Positions 1 to 9,724 are shown, counted from the first letter of the stretch. The stretch is 64,000 nt of DNA from Helicobacter winghamensis ATCC BAA-430 (GCF_028751035.1 NZ_CP063533.1:558001-622000), one strand, 5' to 3'. A program made the numbers and translations. Notes: generated by a model from the letters alone, not told the origin.

Positions 1-1290
1 CTTATTTTGGGTGTTCCTGTGGCATTTGCCTTTGGTTCTAGCGGATTGTTTGTAGGAAGTTATCTAATGCTTTTTGGGGATAATCCTTATGTGCTAACAT
101 TTTTGCCAAATCGCTTAGAGGGGATTTTTAGCAATGCAACTTTAATTTCGATTCCGCTTTTTATTTTAATGGGAATGATTTTAGAGAGAAGTGGGATTGC
201 AGAGAGATTGATAAACTCTATTGCAAAACTTTTTGGATCTTTGGGGGGTGGAGCGGCAATAGGAGTAATTTTAGTTGGTGTTTTGCTTGCTGCAAGCACT
301 GGGATTGTCGGAGCGACGGTTGTGATGATGGGAGTTATTGCCGTGCCCACAATGTTAAAGGCGGGCTATAATAAAAGTTTGGTTTCTGGTGTAGTTGCAG
401 CTAGTGGCACACTAGGGCAGATTATTCCACCTTCTATTATTTTAATTATTCTAGCAGATGTTTTACATGTTAGTGTTAGAGATTTGTTTAGCGCAGCGAT
501 TTTGCCTAGTGCAATTTTGGTTGGGCTTTATATTCTTTTTGTGCTTGGTGTTGTGATTTTTGCTCCAAAGTTTGCCCCAGCAAGCCCAGATCACTCTAAA
601 AGACTTCGCGCATTGGCTTTGGAAGCTCTTAAAATGGCAATTCCTCCTATTGTGCTTATTATGCTTGTTTTGGGGAGTATTTTAACAGGGCTTGTGGAAC
701 CTACTCAAGCAGCAGCTATTGGTGTAGTAGGAGCATTGCTTTTAGCATTTTTAAATGGTAGATTGGATATTGATTTATTAAAACATACTGGAAAAGAAAC
801 GATTATTTTCTGTGGTATGGTATTTATGATTTTAATTGGAGCAAATTGTTTTACACTTGTGTTTAACGCACTTGGTGGCGATGTCGTTGTGTTGGAGTTT
901 TTCTCACAATATCTTAATTCCCCTTTTTATTTTATGCTTGTAGCAATGCTTGTGATTTTTATTTTAGGATTCTTGATTGATTTTTTTGAGATTTGCTACA
1001 TTGCTTTACCGATTTTAGCTGGGATTGCAATGCATTATCAAATTGATATGCTTTGGTTTGCTTTGCTTGTTGCAATAAATTTGCAAACAAGTTTTTTAAC
1101 GCCACCTTTTGGATTTTCAATTTTCTTTTTGAAGTCTGCAGTTGGCGACACCATTAAAATTGGTGAAATTTATAAGGGCGTAATCCCATTTATTATATTA
1201 CAAATTTTGGTATTGGGAGTTGTTTTTTTATTCCCGCAATTAACGCTAACAAGCGATGATTGGGCTAAAATTTTAGAATTTATCTTTTAA
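1..1290 (+). CDS. dctM: TRAP transporter large permease DctM (5' partial)
   Basis: Large membrane subunit of a tripartite ATP-independent periplasmic transporter, which imports organic acids using an ion gradient. The reading frame is open from the first base, so about 10-20 N-terminal residues lie outside the window; the TTG at position 7 is only the first possible internal start. About 428 codons are visible, close to full length for the family. The protein is almost entirely hydrophobic segments, with conserved stretches such as GTLGQIIPPS and LQTSFLTPPFGF that mark DctM proteins. It is followed after 14 nt by the solute-binding gene, so the two form an operon; the small permease DctQ is expected just upstream. 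Substrate is inferred from the binding protein. Confidence 0.93.
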   Translation, partial: LILGVPVAFAFGSSGLFVGSYLMLFGDNPYVLTFLPNRLEGIFSNATLISIPLFILMGMILERSGIAERLINSIAKLFGSLGGGAAIGVILVGVLLAASTGIVGATVVMMGVIAVPTMLKAGYNKSLVSGVVAASGTLGQIIPPSIILIILADVLHVSVRDLFSAAILPSAILVGLYILFVLGVVIFAPKFAPASPDHSKRLRALALEALKMAIPPIVLIMLVLGSILTGLVEPTQAAAIGVVGALLLAFLNGRLDIDLLKHTGKETIIFCGMVFMILIGANCFTLVFNALGGDVVVLEFFSQYLNSPFYFMLVAMLVIFILGFLIDFFEICYIALPILAGIAMHYQIDMLWFALLVAINLQTSFLTPPFGFSIFFLKSAVGDTIKIGEIYKGVIPFIILQILVLGVVFLFPQLTLTSDDWAKILEFIF

Positions 1291-1304
1291 TTTAAGGAGT
1301 TAAA

Positions 1305-2426
1305 ATGCAAAGACGAGAGTTTTTGAAAAATACAGGTTTAGGTGCAGTTTCTGTTTTAGGGGCTGCAGCATTGGTAGGTTGTGGTGGTGAAGATAAAGGG
1401 AGTGCGACACAAGGCGCAGTGCAAAATGTGGAACATTCTAAAAAGGCGAGTATGAAAATTCGTCTTGCAATGACTTGGCCAATCACTATGCCTATTTTAG
1501 CAGATACTGTGAAGCATTATGCGAAAATTGTCAGTGAGTTAAGTGGCGGCGGAATTGAAATTGAGATTTTCCCAGCAGGCAAGCTTGTGCCAGCGCTTGG
1601 CGTATTTGATGCAGTCAGTAGCGGACAAATTGACGCCTATCATTCAGCACCTTATTATTGGGAGGGCAAAAATACAGCATTTAATATTTTTTCTGGAATC
1701 CCTTTTGGTATGGTAGATGTTGAACAAAATGCGTGGTTTTTATACGGAGAGGGAATGAGTCTTTGGAGAGAAATTGCTGCAAAATATAATCTTTATCCGC
1801 TTTTAGGCGGAGCAACAAGCATTCAAATGGCTGGTTGGTATAAAAAAGAGATGTTAAGTATAAAAGATTTTGAAGGCTTAAGAATTCGTATAGTAGGAAT
1901 TGCTGGACAAGTGCTTTCAAAACTTGGAGCAGCAACAAAAAGCACTCCGGGTGGGGAGATTGTGCCTAATTTGGAAAGGGGTGTGTTAGATGCGGCAGAG
2001 TGGGTATCTCCAGCATTTGATTTGAAGCTTGATATTCATAAAGTTGCACCTTATTATTACACACCTTGGCAAGAGGCTGGATCTATTACAGAATTTGTCT
2101 TTAATAAGCAAAAATGGGAGAGTTATCCTAAGGAAGTCCAAAGTATTTTGGAAGTGGCAAGCAGGGAGGCGCATTTGCAAATGACGGCAATGGGGCAATT
2201 CTATAATGCAAAAGCTATGGAAGATTTAAAAACTCAAGGCGCACAAGTAAGGACATTTTCTACTGAAATTTTGGACACTTTCAAAAAGACTTTAGCAGAA
2301 GTTTTAGAAGAAGAAAGTGCAAAAAATCCAGATTTTGCAAGAGTATTAGCAAGCTATCAAGGATTCCAAAATGAGCAAAAAGCTTGGACAAATGATAGTT
2401 TAGGAGCGTATTTAAATATTAGATAA
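1305..2426 (+). CDS. dctP: TRAP transporter solute-binding protein (DctP family, TakP-like)
   Basis: Periplasmic binding subunit partnering the upstream DctM. The N-terminus MQRREFLK has a twin-arginine (Tat) signal followed by a hydrophobic stretch and a possible lipobox, LVGC, with Cys26; export by Tat and lipid anchoring are therefore plausible. The start ATG is preceded by AAGGAG. The motifs MTWP, FEIFPAGKLVP-like IEIFPAGKLVP, SGQIDAYHSAPYYW and the GIPFGM stretch place it in the TakP/SiaP-type DctP subfamily, whose studied members bind 2-oxoacids such as pyruvate or other small carboxylates. The exact ligand cannot be read from sequence. Length of 373 residues is normal. Confidence 0.9.
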   Translation: MQRREFLKNTGLGAVSVLGAAALVGCGGEDKGSATQGAVQNVEHSKKASMKIRLAMTWPITMPILADTVKHYAKIVSELSGGGIEIEIFPAGKLVPALGVFDAVSSGQIDAYHSAPYYWEGKNTAFNIFSGIPFGMVDVEQNAWFLYGEGMSLWREIAAKYNLYPLLGGATSIQMAGWYKKEMLSIKDFEGLRIRIVGIAGQVLSKLGAATKSTPGGEIVPNLERGVLDAAEWVSPAFDLKLDIHKVAPYYYTPWQEAGSITEFVFNKQKWESYPKEVQSILEVASREAHLQMTAMGQFYNAKAMEDLKTQGAQVRTFSTEILDTFKKTLAEVLEEESAKNPDFARVLASYQGFQNEQKAWTNDSLGAYLNIR

Positions 2427-2489
2427 TTTTAGATTCCAACATTTTGGGGATTTTGGCTAAAAATTTAGAATAATTTCAAAAGGAATAGT

Positions 2490-3767
2490 TTGAAGCAATA
2501 TCTTTATATCGTTCAAGGTAATTTAGAGCCAAGCAAATGTAAAATCGGCATTACAAATGATTTACAACGCCGTTTAAAAGAGTATAACGCCATCACAGGC
2601 ATATCAAGCGATAATACTTATAGTATTCTCTTTGCGGCAGAAGTTAGTAATATGAGAGCCTTAGAACAGGATATTAAAAATAACTTTGCCCATCTAAGAG
2701 AGCAGAGCAATAGAGAAATCTACTTTTATAATCCAAGTCTTTTTGATATGTATGTGGATTTTATCTGTGCGAGTGAGCATTTTCTCAAAAAAGTTGTGCT
2801 AAAAGAATCTAAAAAGCCAAAAATCGCTAAGCCAAAAACGCCTAAACCGAGCATGAAAGAAAGGGGCGTTACAAGAAAGACTTTGCTAGATAAGGCGATG
2901 AGAGTAAAGGATGATGAGTTTTATACGCGTATGGAAGATATAGAAAAAGAACTCTCAATGTATCCTGCAAAGATTTGGAAAGATAAAGTTGTCTTTTGTA
3001 ACTGCGATGATGCCATAGGGGATAAACGCGACTATACAGATTCTTCAGCCTTTGCCTTATATTTTTTAAAGCATTTTTTTAGATTAGAACTTAAAAAGCT
3101 TATTTGCACACATTATGGAAGCAAACAGGATTTGTTTAACGCAGGGACAAAGGGCTATATTTTTACCAAAGATGGTGCTAGAGAGATGATACACACACCG
3201 CCAAATTACACAGGTGGCTTTGAAGAGGCAGAATCTGTAAGGATTCTAAACGAAGAAGCAGATATTGTCTGCACTAATCCACCCTTTTCTCGTGCGATAG
3301 AGTATTGGCAACTTCTTATAAAAAGCAAAAAGAAATTTATCATCATTTCAAACATTACAAATTGTGTAACCACCGCTTTTATCTCTTATTTTATGGATAA
3401 AAAGGCGTGGGCAGGATATACAAGAGTAGATTGGTATCTCAATCCCAAGCGTGTGCCTGTTGAAGCAGCAGGGCATTTTTTTACTAATTTTCCTATTAAA
3501 AATCGCCCCAATATTAAACGCTTAAAATTTATGCCACTTGATGAGATACCAGATGATTATAAAAGATTTGATGATAGGGGCTTTTTATGCGTGGATAATA
3601 ATTATATCCCAAGCGATTATGACTCTTCTTTTGCGGTATCAACAAGGCAGATTTTAAATGGCGTGCTAGAGTGTGGATATGAAATTGTGCAAAATAAGAA
3701 ATATATGCCACTTATCAATGGAAAAGAAAAGTTTGCAAGGGTGTTGATTCAAAAGGTGGAATCTTAA
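2490..3767 (+). CDS. GIY-YIG domain fused to EcoRI-type adenine DNA methyltransferase
   Basis: A 425-residue protein starting with TTG, supported by AAAGGA about 7 nt upstream. Residues 1 to about 95 look like a T5orf172/MUG113-type GIY-YIG nuclease domain: YLYIV (GIY element), KIGIT (YIG element, Gly20), Arg27/Arg28 and Glu59 in the expected order. A lysine/proline-rich linker follows at about residues 105-125. The rest resembles the EcoRI methylase family (N6-adenine), with the catalytic NPPF motif near residue 262 in CTNPPFSRA. It lies alone between a TRAP operon and putP, with no separate restriction gene, so it is either an orphan methyltransferase or a one-polypeptide restriction-modification-like enzyme. 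Target site GAATTC would follow from family membership only and is unproven. Confidence 0.8.
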   Translation: MKQYLYIVQGNLEPSKCKIGITNDLQRRLKEYNAITGISSDNTYSILFAAEVSNMRALEQDIKNNFAHLREQSNREIYFYNPSLFDMYVDFICASEHFLKKVVLKESKKPKIAKPKTPKPSMKERGVTRKTLLDKAMRVKDDEFYTRMEDIEKELSMYPAKIWKDKVVFCNCDDAIGDKRDYTDSSAFALYFLKHFFRLELKKLICTHYGSKQDLFNAGTKGYIFTKDGAREMIHTPPNYTGGFEEAESVRILNEEADIVCTNPPFSRAIEYWQLLIKSKKKFIIISNITNCVTTAFISYFMDKKAWAGYTRVDWYLNPKRVPVEAAGHFFTNFPIKNRPNIKRLKFMPLDEIPDDYKRFDDRGFLCVDNNYIPSDYDSSFAVSTRQILNGVLECGYEIVQNKKYMPLINGKEKFARVLIQKVES

Positions 3768-3790
3768 ATAAAATTACTATAAGGATAACA

Positions 3791-5596
3791 ATGGAAGTTG
3801 TGCAAATTAACACGGAAATTACCATTATGTTCATTGCGTATTCCGCGCTAATGTTATTTATTGGATTTTATTTTTACCGCCAGAACAAAAATGTAGAGGA
3901 TTATTTTCTTGGCGGACGCGCTATGGGTCCAGTGGTTTCTGCGCTTAGTGCTGGTGCTTCTGATATGAGTGGTTGGCTACTTATGGGGCTTCCGGGTGCT
4001 TTGTATGTGAGTGGATTTATTGATACTTATATTGCTATTGGATTAACTATTGGTGCTACGCTAAATTGGCTTTTTGTTGCTAAACGCTTAAGGGTTTATA
4101 CAGGAGCAATTACGGAGTGCATTACAATCCCGGATTATTTTGAAACGCGATTTAATGATGATAAACATATCTTAAGAGTTGTGTGTGCGATTGTGATTTT
4201 GATTTTCTTTACTTTTTATGTGTCTTCTGGGCTTGTTAGTGGGGCAAAACTTTTTGAAAGCACTTTTGGTATTGAATATTCTTATGCCCTAAGCGTTGGG
4301 ACGCTAATTATTGTAATTTATACATTTTTAGGTGGCTATAAAGCAGTGTGTTGGACAGATATGATACAGGGTCTTTTAATGTTAGGTGCATTAGTTGTTG
4401 TGCCAGCAGTTATGCTCTCTCAACTTGGTGGATTTGATGAGGCTAAAAGATATATTAAACTCTCTGATATTTCTAGTAAAAATCTTTTACAGCTCCAAAA
4501 AGAGATTCCAACTTTCTTAAAAACATTAGAGAATCAAAATGGAATCCAAAATCAAAATTTACAAGAACACATTGAGGCATTAATTATCGCCCTAGATTCC
4601 ACACAGGATCGCACTCTTGTGAAAACTAAAAATATGGAATCTAAAATGGATTCCGTGTTGCCTTTTGATAAAAGTGGTGTGTTGTATCCCAAAAGTATTG
4701 CTAAATCTTTGCAAAGTGCATTTGAGTTTGCTAAAAGTAGCAGTAAAACACAAGAGTTAAAAGCAATTTTACAGGCTTTAGAAGGTGTGGAGTTTGTAGC
4801 TAAAGAGCGTTTGAGTTGGTTTGGTGGAATTTCGCTTTTAGGAATTATTTCATCACTTGCGTGGGGGCTTGGTTATTTTGGACAACCTCATATTCTTGTG
4901 CGATTTATGTCAATTCGCTCTACAAGTGAGATAAAATCTGCTACAATTATTGGCATTAGTTGGATGGTGCTATGTCTTGCTGGAGCGTGTTTGATAGGGT
5001 TACTTGGGATTGCTTATGTTAATAAATTTGCATTAGAGTTAAAAGATCCTGAAAAAATCTTTATAGTAATGTCGCAATTGCTTTTTAATCCGTGGATTGC
5101 TGGAATTTTACTGAGTGCAATTTTAGCAGCGATTATGAGTACAGCAAGTTCGCAATTATTGGTTTCTAGTTCCACACTTGCAGAGGATTTTTATAAAAAG
5201 ATTTTTAGACAAGATGCGTCAAATTCTGTTGTGCTAACTCTTGGAAAAATTGGTGTTTTAATTGTGGCTGTGATTGCATTTTTGATTTCAAGTGATAAAA
5301 ATTCTAGCATTTTAAGTATTGTCGCATATGCTTGGGCTGGGTTTGGGGCAAGTTTTGGTTCAGTTATGCTTTTTTCGCTTTTTTGGGGCAGAATGACGCG
5401 TGCAGGAGCGATTGCAGGAATGGTAATGGGTGCTCTTGTTGTAGTTGTATGGAAAAACTTCTTTGGATTTTTAAATGTTTATGAAATTATTCCGGGATTT
5501 TTATTTGCCTCTTTAGCGATTATTATTGTAAGCCTTTTAACGCAAGTGCGACAAGGCACAAAAGAAGCTTATGAGACAATGTTAAAGGCATTATAG
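3791..5596 (+). CDS. putP: Sodium/proline symporter PutP with long inserted loop
   Basis: Sodium:solute symporter family; imports proline with sodium across the inner membrane. The N-terminal [10 protein letters not shown] and [11 protein letters not shown] segments and the C-terminal [10 protein letters not shown] stretch match PutP closely. The length of 601 residues is about 100 above the usual 490-500. The excess lies between GGF (residue 213) and the conserved [10 protein letters not shown] (from residue 358), where E. coli PutP has only about 30 residues. The insert is hydrophilic, rich in Gln, Lys and Ser, and its DNA carries five copies of the GGAATC/GATTCC word. The ATG has AAGGATAAC upstream. 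Proline is an important energy source for Helicobacter, but no putA lies here. Confidence 0.93.
   Translation: MEVVQINTEITIMFIAYSALMLFIGFYFYRQNKNVEDYFLGGRAMGPVVSALSAGASDMSGWLLMGLPGALYVSGFIDTYIAIGLTIGATLNWLFVAKRLRVYTGAITECITIPDYFETRFNDDKHILRVVCAIVILIFFTFYVSSGLVSGAKLFESTFGIEYSYALSVGTLIIVIYTFLGGYKAVCWTDMIQGLLMLGALVVVPAVMLSQLGGFDEAKRYIKLSDISSKNLLQLQKEIPTFLKTLENQNGIQNQNLQEHIEALIIALDSTQDRTLVKTKNMESKMDSVLPFDKSGVLYPKSIAKSLQSAFEFAKSSSKTQELKAILQALEGVEFVAKERLSWFGGISLLGIISSLAWGLGYFGQPHILVRFMSIRSTSEIKSATIIGISWMVLCLAGACLIGLLGIAYVNKFALELKDPEKIFIVMSQLLFNPWIAGILLSAILAAIMSTASSQLLVSSSTLAEDFYKKIFRQDASNSVVLTLGKIGVLIVAVIAFLISSDKNSSILSIVAYAWAGFGASFGSVMLFSLFWGRMTRAGAIAGMVMGALVVVVWKNFFGFLNVYEIIPGFLFASLAIIIVSLLTQVRQGTKEAYETMLKAL
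4504..4654. repeat. Cluster of five GGAATC/GATTCC words in putP insert
   Basis: Five copies in about 150 bases: GATTCC at 4504 and 4595, GGAATC at 4541 and 4636, GATTCC at 4649. The last two form an inverted pair separated by seven bases. All fall in the non-conserved loop of PutP. See the finding on the window-wide motif. Confidence 0.7.
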
Positions 5597-5604
5597 TTGG
5601 AATC

Positions 5605-5622
5605 GCAAAAAATTTGCTTTTT
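5605..5622 (+). terminator. Candidate weak terminator after putP
   Basis: A five-pair stem GCAAA/TTTGC with an AAA loop is followed directly by five T. The stem is short, so strength is doubtful. Confidence 0.35.
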
Positions 5623-5708
5623 GGATTTTATGATTTTTAGAAGAGTTTTGTATTTAAATGAGTTTGAGAGCAAAAAGTTAAATTTTTTGGATAAAACTAG
5701 AAGAGTTG

Positions 5709-5791
5709 GTGCGGAAAAGAGGACTTGAACCTCCATGCCTTGCGGCGCCAGATCCTAAGTCTGGTGCGTCTGCCAGTTTCGCCATTTCCGC
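5709..5791 (-). tRNA. tRNA-Leu(UAG), CCA encoded
   Basis: Read on the minus strand, the gene begins GCGGAAATGGCG and ends TTCCGCACCA. The seven-base acceptor stem GCGGAAA pairs with TTTCCGC. The anticodon stem CCAGA/TCTGG encloses loop CTTAGGA, giving anticodon UAG (leucine, CUA codons). A variable arm typical of class II tRNAs is present, and the T-arm carries GGTTCAAGTCC. The 3' CCA is encoded. Ends may be off by one or two bases. Confidence 0.95.
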
Positions 5792-5830
5792 AAAAAGATA
5801 GGGCAAAATTATACTTCAATAAACTTAAAG

Positions 5831-6889
5831 TTACTTGAGAGATTGAAGCCGTTTAAAATCTAGCGTGTGTTTTGGAAACTGCATACTAATGCAATGCAAG
5901 CTCCCGTGCTGGCGGATTAACACGGAGCAATCAATAGGGATAATTTTATGTTTTGGGCAAGCTTTTTGTAGAGTTTCAATAGCTAGAGTGTCGTTTTTAT
6001 CATTATAAATAGGTAATAAAATTGCGCCATTGATAAACAAAAAGTTTGCATAAGTAGCAGGCAAGCGTTCATTGTCATAGTATTTTGGTGTAACAAAAGG
6101 TAGTTTTACAAGTTTAAAGGGCTTGTTGTTTAGATTTTTGAGTGCTTTTAGCTCGCATTCCATTTGGCTTAAGGCAATATAGTGTTCATCGTTTTTGTCA
6201 TCGCAGGCAATGTAAGCAATGGTGTTTGGAGAGATAAAGCGCGCTAGGGTATCAATGTGGCTATCTGTATCATCACCACTTAAATAGCCAAAATTTAACC
6301 ATAAGATTTTTTGGATTCCTAAGTCTTTTTTTAGGGTTTTTTCAAGTTGTGCTTTAGAGTAAAATGGGTTGCGATTGCTCTCTAGCAGGCATTGTGTGTT
6401 GGTTAGCAAGATTCCTTTGCCATTACTTTCAATACTTCCACCCTCTAAGATTAATTGTTTGGTTTTAACGCGTTTTAGGATTCCAAATTTATGGAGTTTA
6501 TGTGTGATTTGATTATCAAAATTAGAAGCAAATTTTAGCCCCCAACCATTAAATCCATAATCTAACACTATATTTTTGCCATTTTTGCAAATGGTAATTC
6601 CGCCAAAATCACGCGCCCAAGTATCATTACTTGGAATCTCAAGGCAATAGAGCTGTCTTAAAATTTCTGTGTTGATAGACTTGGTATTACAATAATTTTG
6701 GATAATTTCTAGTGTTTCTTGCTTGGAATTGCAAACTAAAAGGCAAGCTTCCACTTGTAAAATCTCTACAATAATTGCACAATACACTTGGCGCACTTCG
6801 TCTAAATAAGGCTTCCAATCAGAGTTTGTGTGAGGGAAGGATAAAAGGATTCCATCTTGTTTTTCCCATTCTGCGTAAAATTTTTTCAT
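5831..6889 (-). CDS. aguA: Agmatine deiminase
   Basis: Converts agmatine to N-carbamoylputrescine and ammonia in the arginine decarboxylase route to polyamines. It belongs to the PAD_porph guanidino-modifying family. Visible active-site elements are W91-A-R-D94 in NDTWARDFGG, DSHIDTLARF in the middle, and the nucleophile Cys333 in HGSLHCISMQ. In many plant and Pseudomonas enzymes the last motif is GGGNIHCITQQ; the HGSLHC form is what I recall for H. pylori and Campylobacter enzymes with shown agmatine deiminase activity. The 352-residue length fits. It is monocistronic, divergent from the next gene, and downstream faces the tRNA-Leu gene. Confidence 0.88.
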   Translation of the reverse strand: MKKFYAEWEKQDGILLSFPHTNSDWKPYLDEVRQVYCAIIVEILQVEACLLVCNSKQETLEIIQNYCNTKSINTEILRQLYCLEIPSNDTWARDFGGITICKNGKNIVLDYGFNGWGLKFASNFDNQITHKLHKFGILKRVKTKQLILEGGSIESNGKGILLTNTQCLLESNRNPFYSKAQLEKTLKKDLGIQKILWLNFGYLSGDDTDSHIDTLARFISPNTIAYIACDDKNDEHYIALSQMECELKALKNLNNKPFKLVKLPFVTPKYYDNERLPATYANFLFINGAILLPIYNDKNDTLAIETLQKACPKHKIIPIDCSVLIRQHGSLHCISMQFPKHTLDFKRLQSLK

Positions 6890-6914
6890 TATTTCTACTC
6901 TTTTTTAAAAAATT

Positions 6915-6922
6915 GACGATAT
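6915..6922 (+). promoter_or_regulatory. Possible sigma-28 (FliA) -10 element
   Basis: GACGATAT differs by one base from the Campylobacterota sigma-28 -10 element GCCGATAT and lies 31 bases before the next start codon. Eleven bases further upstream, TACTCTTT matches five of eight positions of TAAAGTTT. Suggestive only. Confidence 0.45.
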
Positions 6923-6953
6923 TATTACATAAATTTTTACAAAGGATAGTAAT

Positions 6954-7571
6954 ATGGCAATGGATTCTTTAAAAAGCACAATGAGTAATATGCAAGATTT
7001 GCAAAGTGCGATGTCTTCAAATCCTTTAAAAAAGGACACAACAAATAAGCAAGAGCGTGAGCAGAATATTAAAGAAGCAGCTGGAAAAATTGATGCAAAG
7101 TCTTTGATGACAAGTTATGTTGTGGAATTTCAAATGAGCATTAATATTTCTGTTTCTACAAACTTTGGTGGACAAAGTAGTGTGATAGGTGGAATCGGAA
7201 ATGCACTAAGTAATCCTGATCGTTTAAATAGTATCATTAATGGGCTAGATTTAAATTCTATCGGATATAATGGAAAGCCTTTGAATGAATTAACGCAAGA
7301 TGAGGCAAAAGCTCTAATAAGTGATGATGGTTTCTTTGGGATTCCAAAAACTTCTGAAAGAATTGCAGATTTTGTGTTAGCGGGTGCAGGCGATGATGTA
7401 GAGAAGCTAAAAGCTGGGCGCGAAGGAATCTTGCAGGGCTATAAACAAGCGGAAAAATCTTGGGGTGGCGAGCTTCCTGAAATTAGCCAGAAAACTTTAG
7501 AAAAAGCTTTAGAAAAAGTAGATAAAAAGTTAGCAAGTTTGGGCGTAAATGTCTTAGATACAAACGCATAA
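6954..7571 (+). CDS. Conserved Campylobacterota protein, candidate flagellar-regulon member
   Basis: A 205-residue soluble protein with no signal peptide or membrane segment. The N-terminus is rich in Met, Ser and Asn. The C-terminal half (about 110-200) has the conserved run [19 protein letters not shown], then [18 protein letters not shown] and [12 protein letters not shown]. Similar Campylobacter proteins are, as I recall, often labelled hydrogenase-4 component G, a name with no real support; the region also recalls DUF5610. AAAGGA lies 7 nt before the ATG. A sigma-28-like element upstream hints at co-expression with late flagellar genes. It is followed by tsaD after only 2 nt, so the two may be co-transcribed. 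Function unknown. Confidence 0.8.
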   Translation: MAMDSLKSTMSNMQDLQSAMSSNPLKKDTTNKQEREQNIKEAAGKIDAKSLMTSYVVEFQMSINISVSTNFGGQSSVIGGIGNALSNPDRLNSIINGLDLNSIGYNGKPLNELTQDEAKALISDDGFFGIPKTSERIADFVLAGAGDDVEKLKAGREGILQGYKQAEKSWGGELPEISQKTLEKALEKVDKKLASLGVNVLDTNA

Positions 7572-7573
7572 GG

Positions 7574-8593
7574 GTGGCTTTGCAAGATCTTATCTTAAGT
7601 ATTGAAAGTAGTTGTGATGATAGTTCTATCGCTCTAACTGCGATTGATACTTATGAGTTAATCTTTCATCAAAAAATTTCACAAGAAACAGAACATAGTG
7701 CTTTTGGTGGCGTTGTCCCTGAGCTTGCAAGTCGTTTGCACGCGGAATCTTTACCTCTTATTTTAGAAAAAACAAAACCTTATTTTAAAAGCCTTAAAGC
7801 TGTTGCTGTAACAAATGAACCGGGCTTAAATGTAACACTCTTAGAAGGCGTAATGGTGGCAAAAACACTAAGCTATGCTCTGAATTTGCCTTTAATTGCT
7901 GTGAATCACTTAAAAGGGCATTTATATTCTTTGTTTTTGCAAAAAGAGGCGGTATTTCCTTTGGGTGTTTTACTTGTTTCTGGCGGACATACAATGCTTT
8001 TAGAAGCGGAGAGTTTTGAGAAAATTAATATTAAAGCGCAGAGTTTAGATGATAGTTTTGGGGAGAGTTTTGACAAGGTGGCAAAAATGTTATCTTTAGG
8101 TTATCCGGGCGGTCCAATTGTGGAATCTTTTGCAAAAAAAGGGACTGCTAGATTTGAATTGCCTATTCCTTTGCGTTCTAAAAGGCAGCTTGCCTTTAGT
8201 TTTTCTGGGCTTAAAAATGCTGTGCGTTTAGAGATTGAAAAGGTGGAAAATTCTTTGAATAAAAGTTTTCAAGCAGATTTATGTGCAAGTTTTCAAAAAT
8301 GTGCTATTGCACATTTAATGCAAAAATGTAAGATTTTTTTTGAAGAAAATGCAAGAAATACTAAGGGTTGGAAGTATTTTGGCGTGGTTGGGGGAGCAAG
8401 TGCAAATTTGGCATTAAGAGAGAATATTTTAGAGATGTGTAACTTTTATGATGTAAAATTATTATTGGCACCTTTGGAATTTTGTTCGGATAATGCCGCA
8501 ATGATTGGGCGCGTGGCTGTGGAATCTTATAAACGCGAAGAATTTAGTGTAATTGATTCTTTGCAGACACGTCCTAGAATTGATACCTTTTAA
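7574..8593 (+). CDS. tsaD: tRNA threonylcarbamoyladenosine biosynthesis protein TsaD
   Basis: Transfers the threonylcarbamoyl group to A37 of ANN-decoding tRNAs (t6A), acting with TsaB, TsaC and TsaE, none of which is here. ASKHA-fold signatures are clear: N-terminal [10 protein letters not shown], the iron ligands His112 and His116 in [14 protein letters not shown] around 135-140, and GGASAN with DNAAMIGRV near the C-terminus. The 339-residue length is typical. I use the GTG at 7574, which begins 2 nt after the preceding stop; a TTG two codons later is the alternative. The preceding gene is unrelated in function. Confidence 0.95.
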   Translation: MALQDLILSIESSCDDSSIALTAIDTYELIFHQKISQETEHSAFGGVVPELASRLHAESLPLILEKTKPYFKSLKAVAVTNEPGLNVTLLEGVMVAKTLSYALNLPLIAVNHLKGHLYSLFLQKEAVFPLGVLLVSGGHTMLLEAESFEKINIKAQSLDDSFGESFDKVAKMLSLGYPGGPIVESFAKKGTARFELPIPLRSKRQLAFSFSGLKNAVRLEIEKVENSLNKSFQADLCASFQKCAIAHLMQKCKIFFEENARNTKGWKYFGVVGGASANLALRENILEMCNFYDVKLLLAPLEFCSDNAAMIGRVAVESYKREEFSVIDSLQTRPRIDTF

Positions 8594-8658
8594 TGTTAAT
8601 TTTAGTTTTGATATTTAATAATTGAAGCCTAAAAATTTAGTTATTAAAGGAAAATAAT

Positions 8659-9153
8659 ATGGCAACTTTTAAAGGGAATGTAGTAACTCTAACTGGAAAG
8701 TCAGTAAATGTAGGCGATAAAGCACCAGAGGTTAGTTTAGTGGCAGGTGATTTAAGTGAAAAAAAAGTAGGTGGAGCAAGTGGGAAGTTCCAAATTATCA
8801 ATGTTGTTCCGTCTCTTGATACTGGGGTTTGTGCGACACAAACACGCAAATTTAATGAAAAAGCGGCATCACTTCCTAATACGGAAGTTTTTGTTGTATC
8901 GCTTGATTTACCTTTTGCGCAAGGAAGATTTTGCTCAACAGAAGGAATTGCAAATGTTACAGCTCTAAGTGATTTTAAAAATAAAGATTTTGGAAATGCT
9001 TATGGTGTTCTTTTGGAAGATTCTCCGCTTGCTGGACTTTTAACGCGCGCTGTATTTGTTGTTAATCCAAATGGTGAAATCGTGCATAAAGAAATTGTTG
9101 ATGAAATTACAACTGAACCAAATTATGATACAGCATTAAATGCGGTAAAGTAA
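8659..9153 (+). CDS. tpx: Thiol peroxidase Tpx
   Basis: Atypical 2-Cys peroxiredoxin that reduces hydroperoxides using thioredoxin. The peroxidatic Cys58 sits in PSLDTGVCATQTRKFN and the resolving Cys92 in GRFCSTEGI, both standard for Tpx. The 164-residue length is normal. AAAGGAAAA precedes the ATG. The stop overlaps the start of the next gene by one base (TAATG), indicating translational coupling with a YqiA-like esterase. It is a known antioxidant factor in microaerophilic Helicobacter. Confidence 0.96.
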   Translation: MATFKGNVVTLTGKSVNVGDKAPEVSLVAGDLSEKKVGGASGKFQIINVVPSLDTGVCATQTRKFNEKAASLPNTEVFVVSLDLPFAQGRFCSTEGIANVTALSDFKNKDFGNAYGVLLEDSPLAGLLTRAVFVVNPNGEIVHKEIVDEITTEPNYDTALNAVK

Positions 9154-9704
9154 TGTCAAAAACACTGCTTTATCTTCATGGGTTCCGCAGTGTTGGTCTT
9201 TGCTATAAGGGCAGGGAGCTTGCTTCCTTTGCCCCAAATTCTTTAACTCCAAATCTCTCTTATGTTCCAAGTTTAGCAATTGCGTATGTAGAATCTATTA
9301 TTCAAAAATATGGCACGCAGAATCTTTGTCTTGTTGGTAGCTCGCTTGGTGGGTATTATGCAACCTATTTGGCGGACAAATATGCAATTAAAGCCGTTCT
9401 TGTCAATCCTGTGGTTAATGCTTATGAAACTTTATTACCAGCTATTGGAAGAGTCTTTGTGTCTTATAGCAGTGAGTCATTTTTTTGGGATTTGTCTTTG
9501 GTGGAGAGTTTAAAGCAATATTATGTCAAGTCTCTTCAAAGTGAGCTTTATTGTGTGCTTTTGCAAAAAGGTGATAAGGTGCTTGATTATAGAATTGCAA
9601 AGGAGCGTTTTTTGGATTGTAAATGTATTATACAAGAAGGTGGTTCGCATCGATTTGAAAATTTTTTAAGTCAAAAAGAGACAATTCTTTCGTGGGCAAA
9701 CTAG
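9153..9704 (+). CDS. YqiA/YcfP-like alpha/beta-fold esterase
   Basis: A 183-residue small alpha/beta hydrolase of the UPF0227/YqiA type. Visible are the N-terminal LYLHGFRS oxyanion region, the nucleophile elbow GSSLGGYYA, and a C-terminal GGSHRFENF supplying the catalytic histidine. Family members hydrolyse short acyl or CoA esters in vitro; the physiological substrate is unknown. Its start overlaps the tpx stop, so expression depends on tpx translation. Confidence 0.82.
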   Translation: MSKTLLYLHGFRSVGLCYKGRELASFAPNSLTPNLSYVPSLAIAYVESIIQKYGTQNLCLVGSSLGGYYATYLADKYAIKAVLVNPVVNAYETLLPAIGRVFVSYSSESFFWDLSLVESLKQYYVKSLQSELYCVLLQKGDKVLDYRIAKERFLDCKCIIQEGGSHRFENFLSQKETILSWAN

Positions 9705-9724
9705 AAAAATTTTAAAAGAATGTG

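Noticed and set aside
1882-1887. Avoidance of GAATTC as evidence for EcoRI-like restriction
   Set aside because: GAATTC sites occur repeatedly (for example 1882 and 10264), so the window shows no avoidance.
5597-5622. TTGGAA...TTTGCTTT resembling a sigma-54 promoter
   Set aside because: The GG to GC distance is 15 instead of 10 bases and no gene follows on that strand; better read as a weak terminator.
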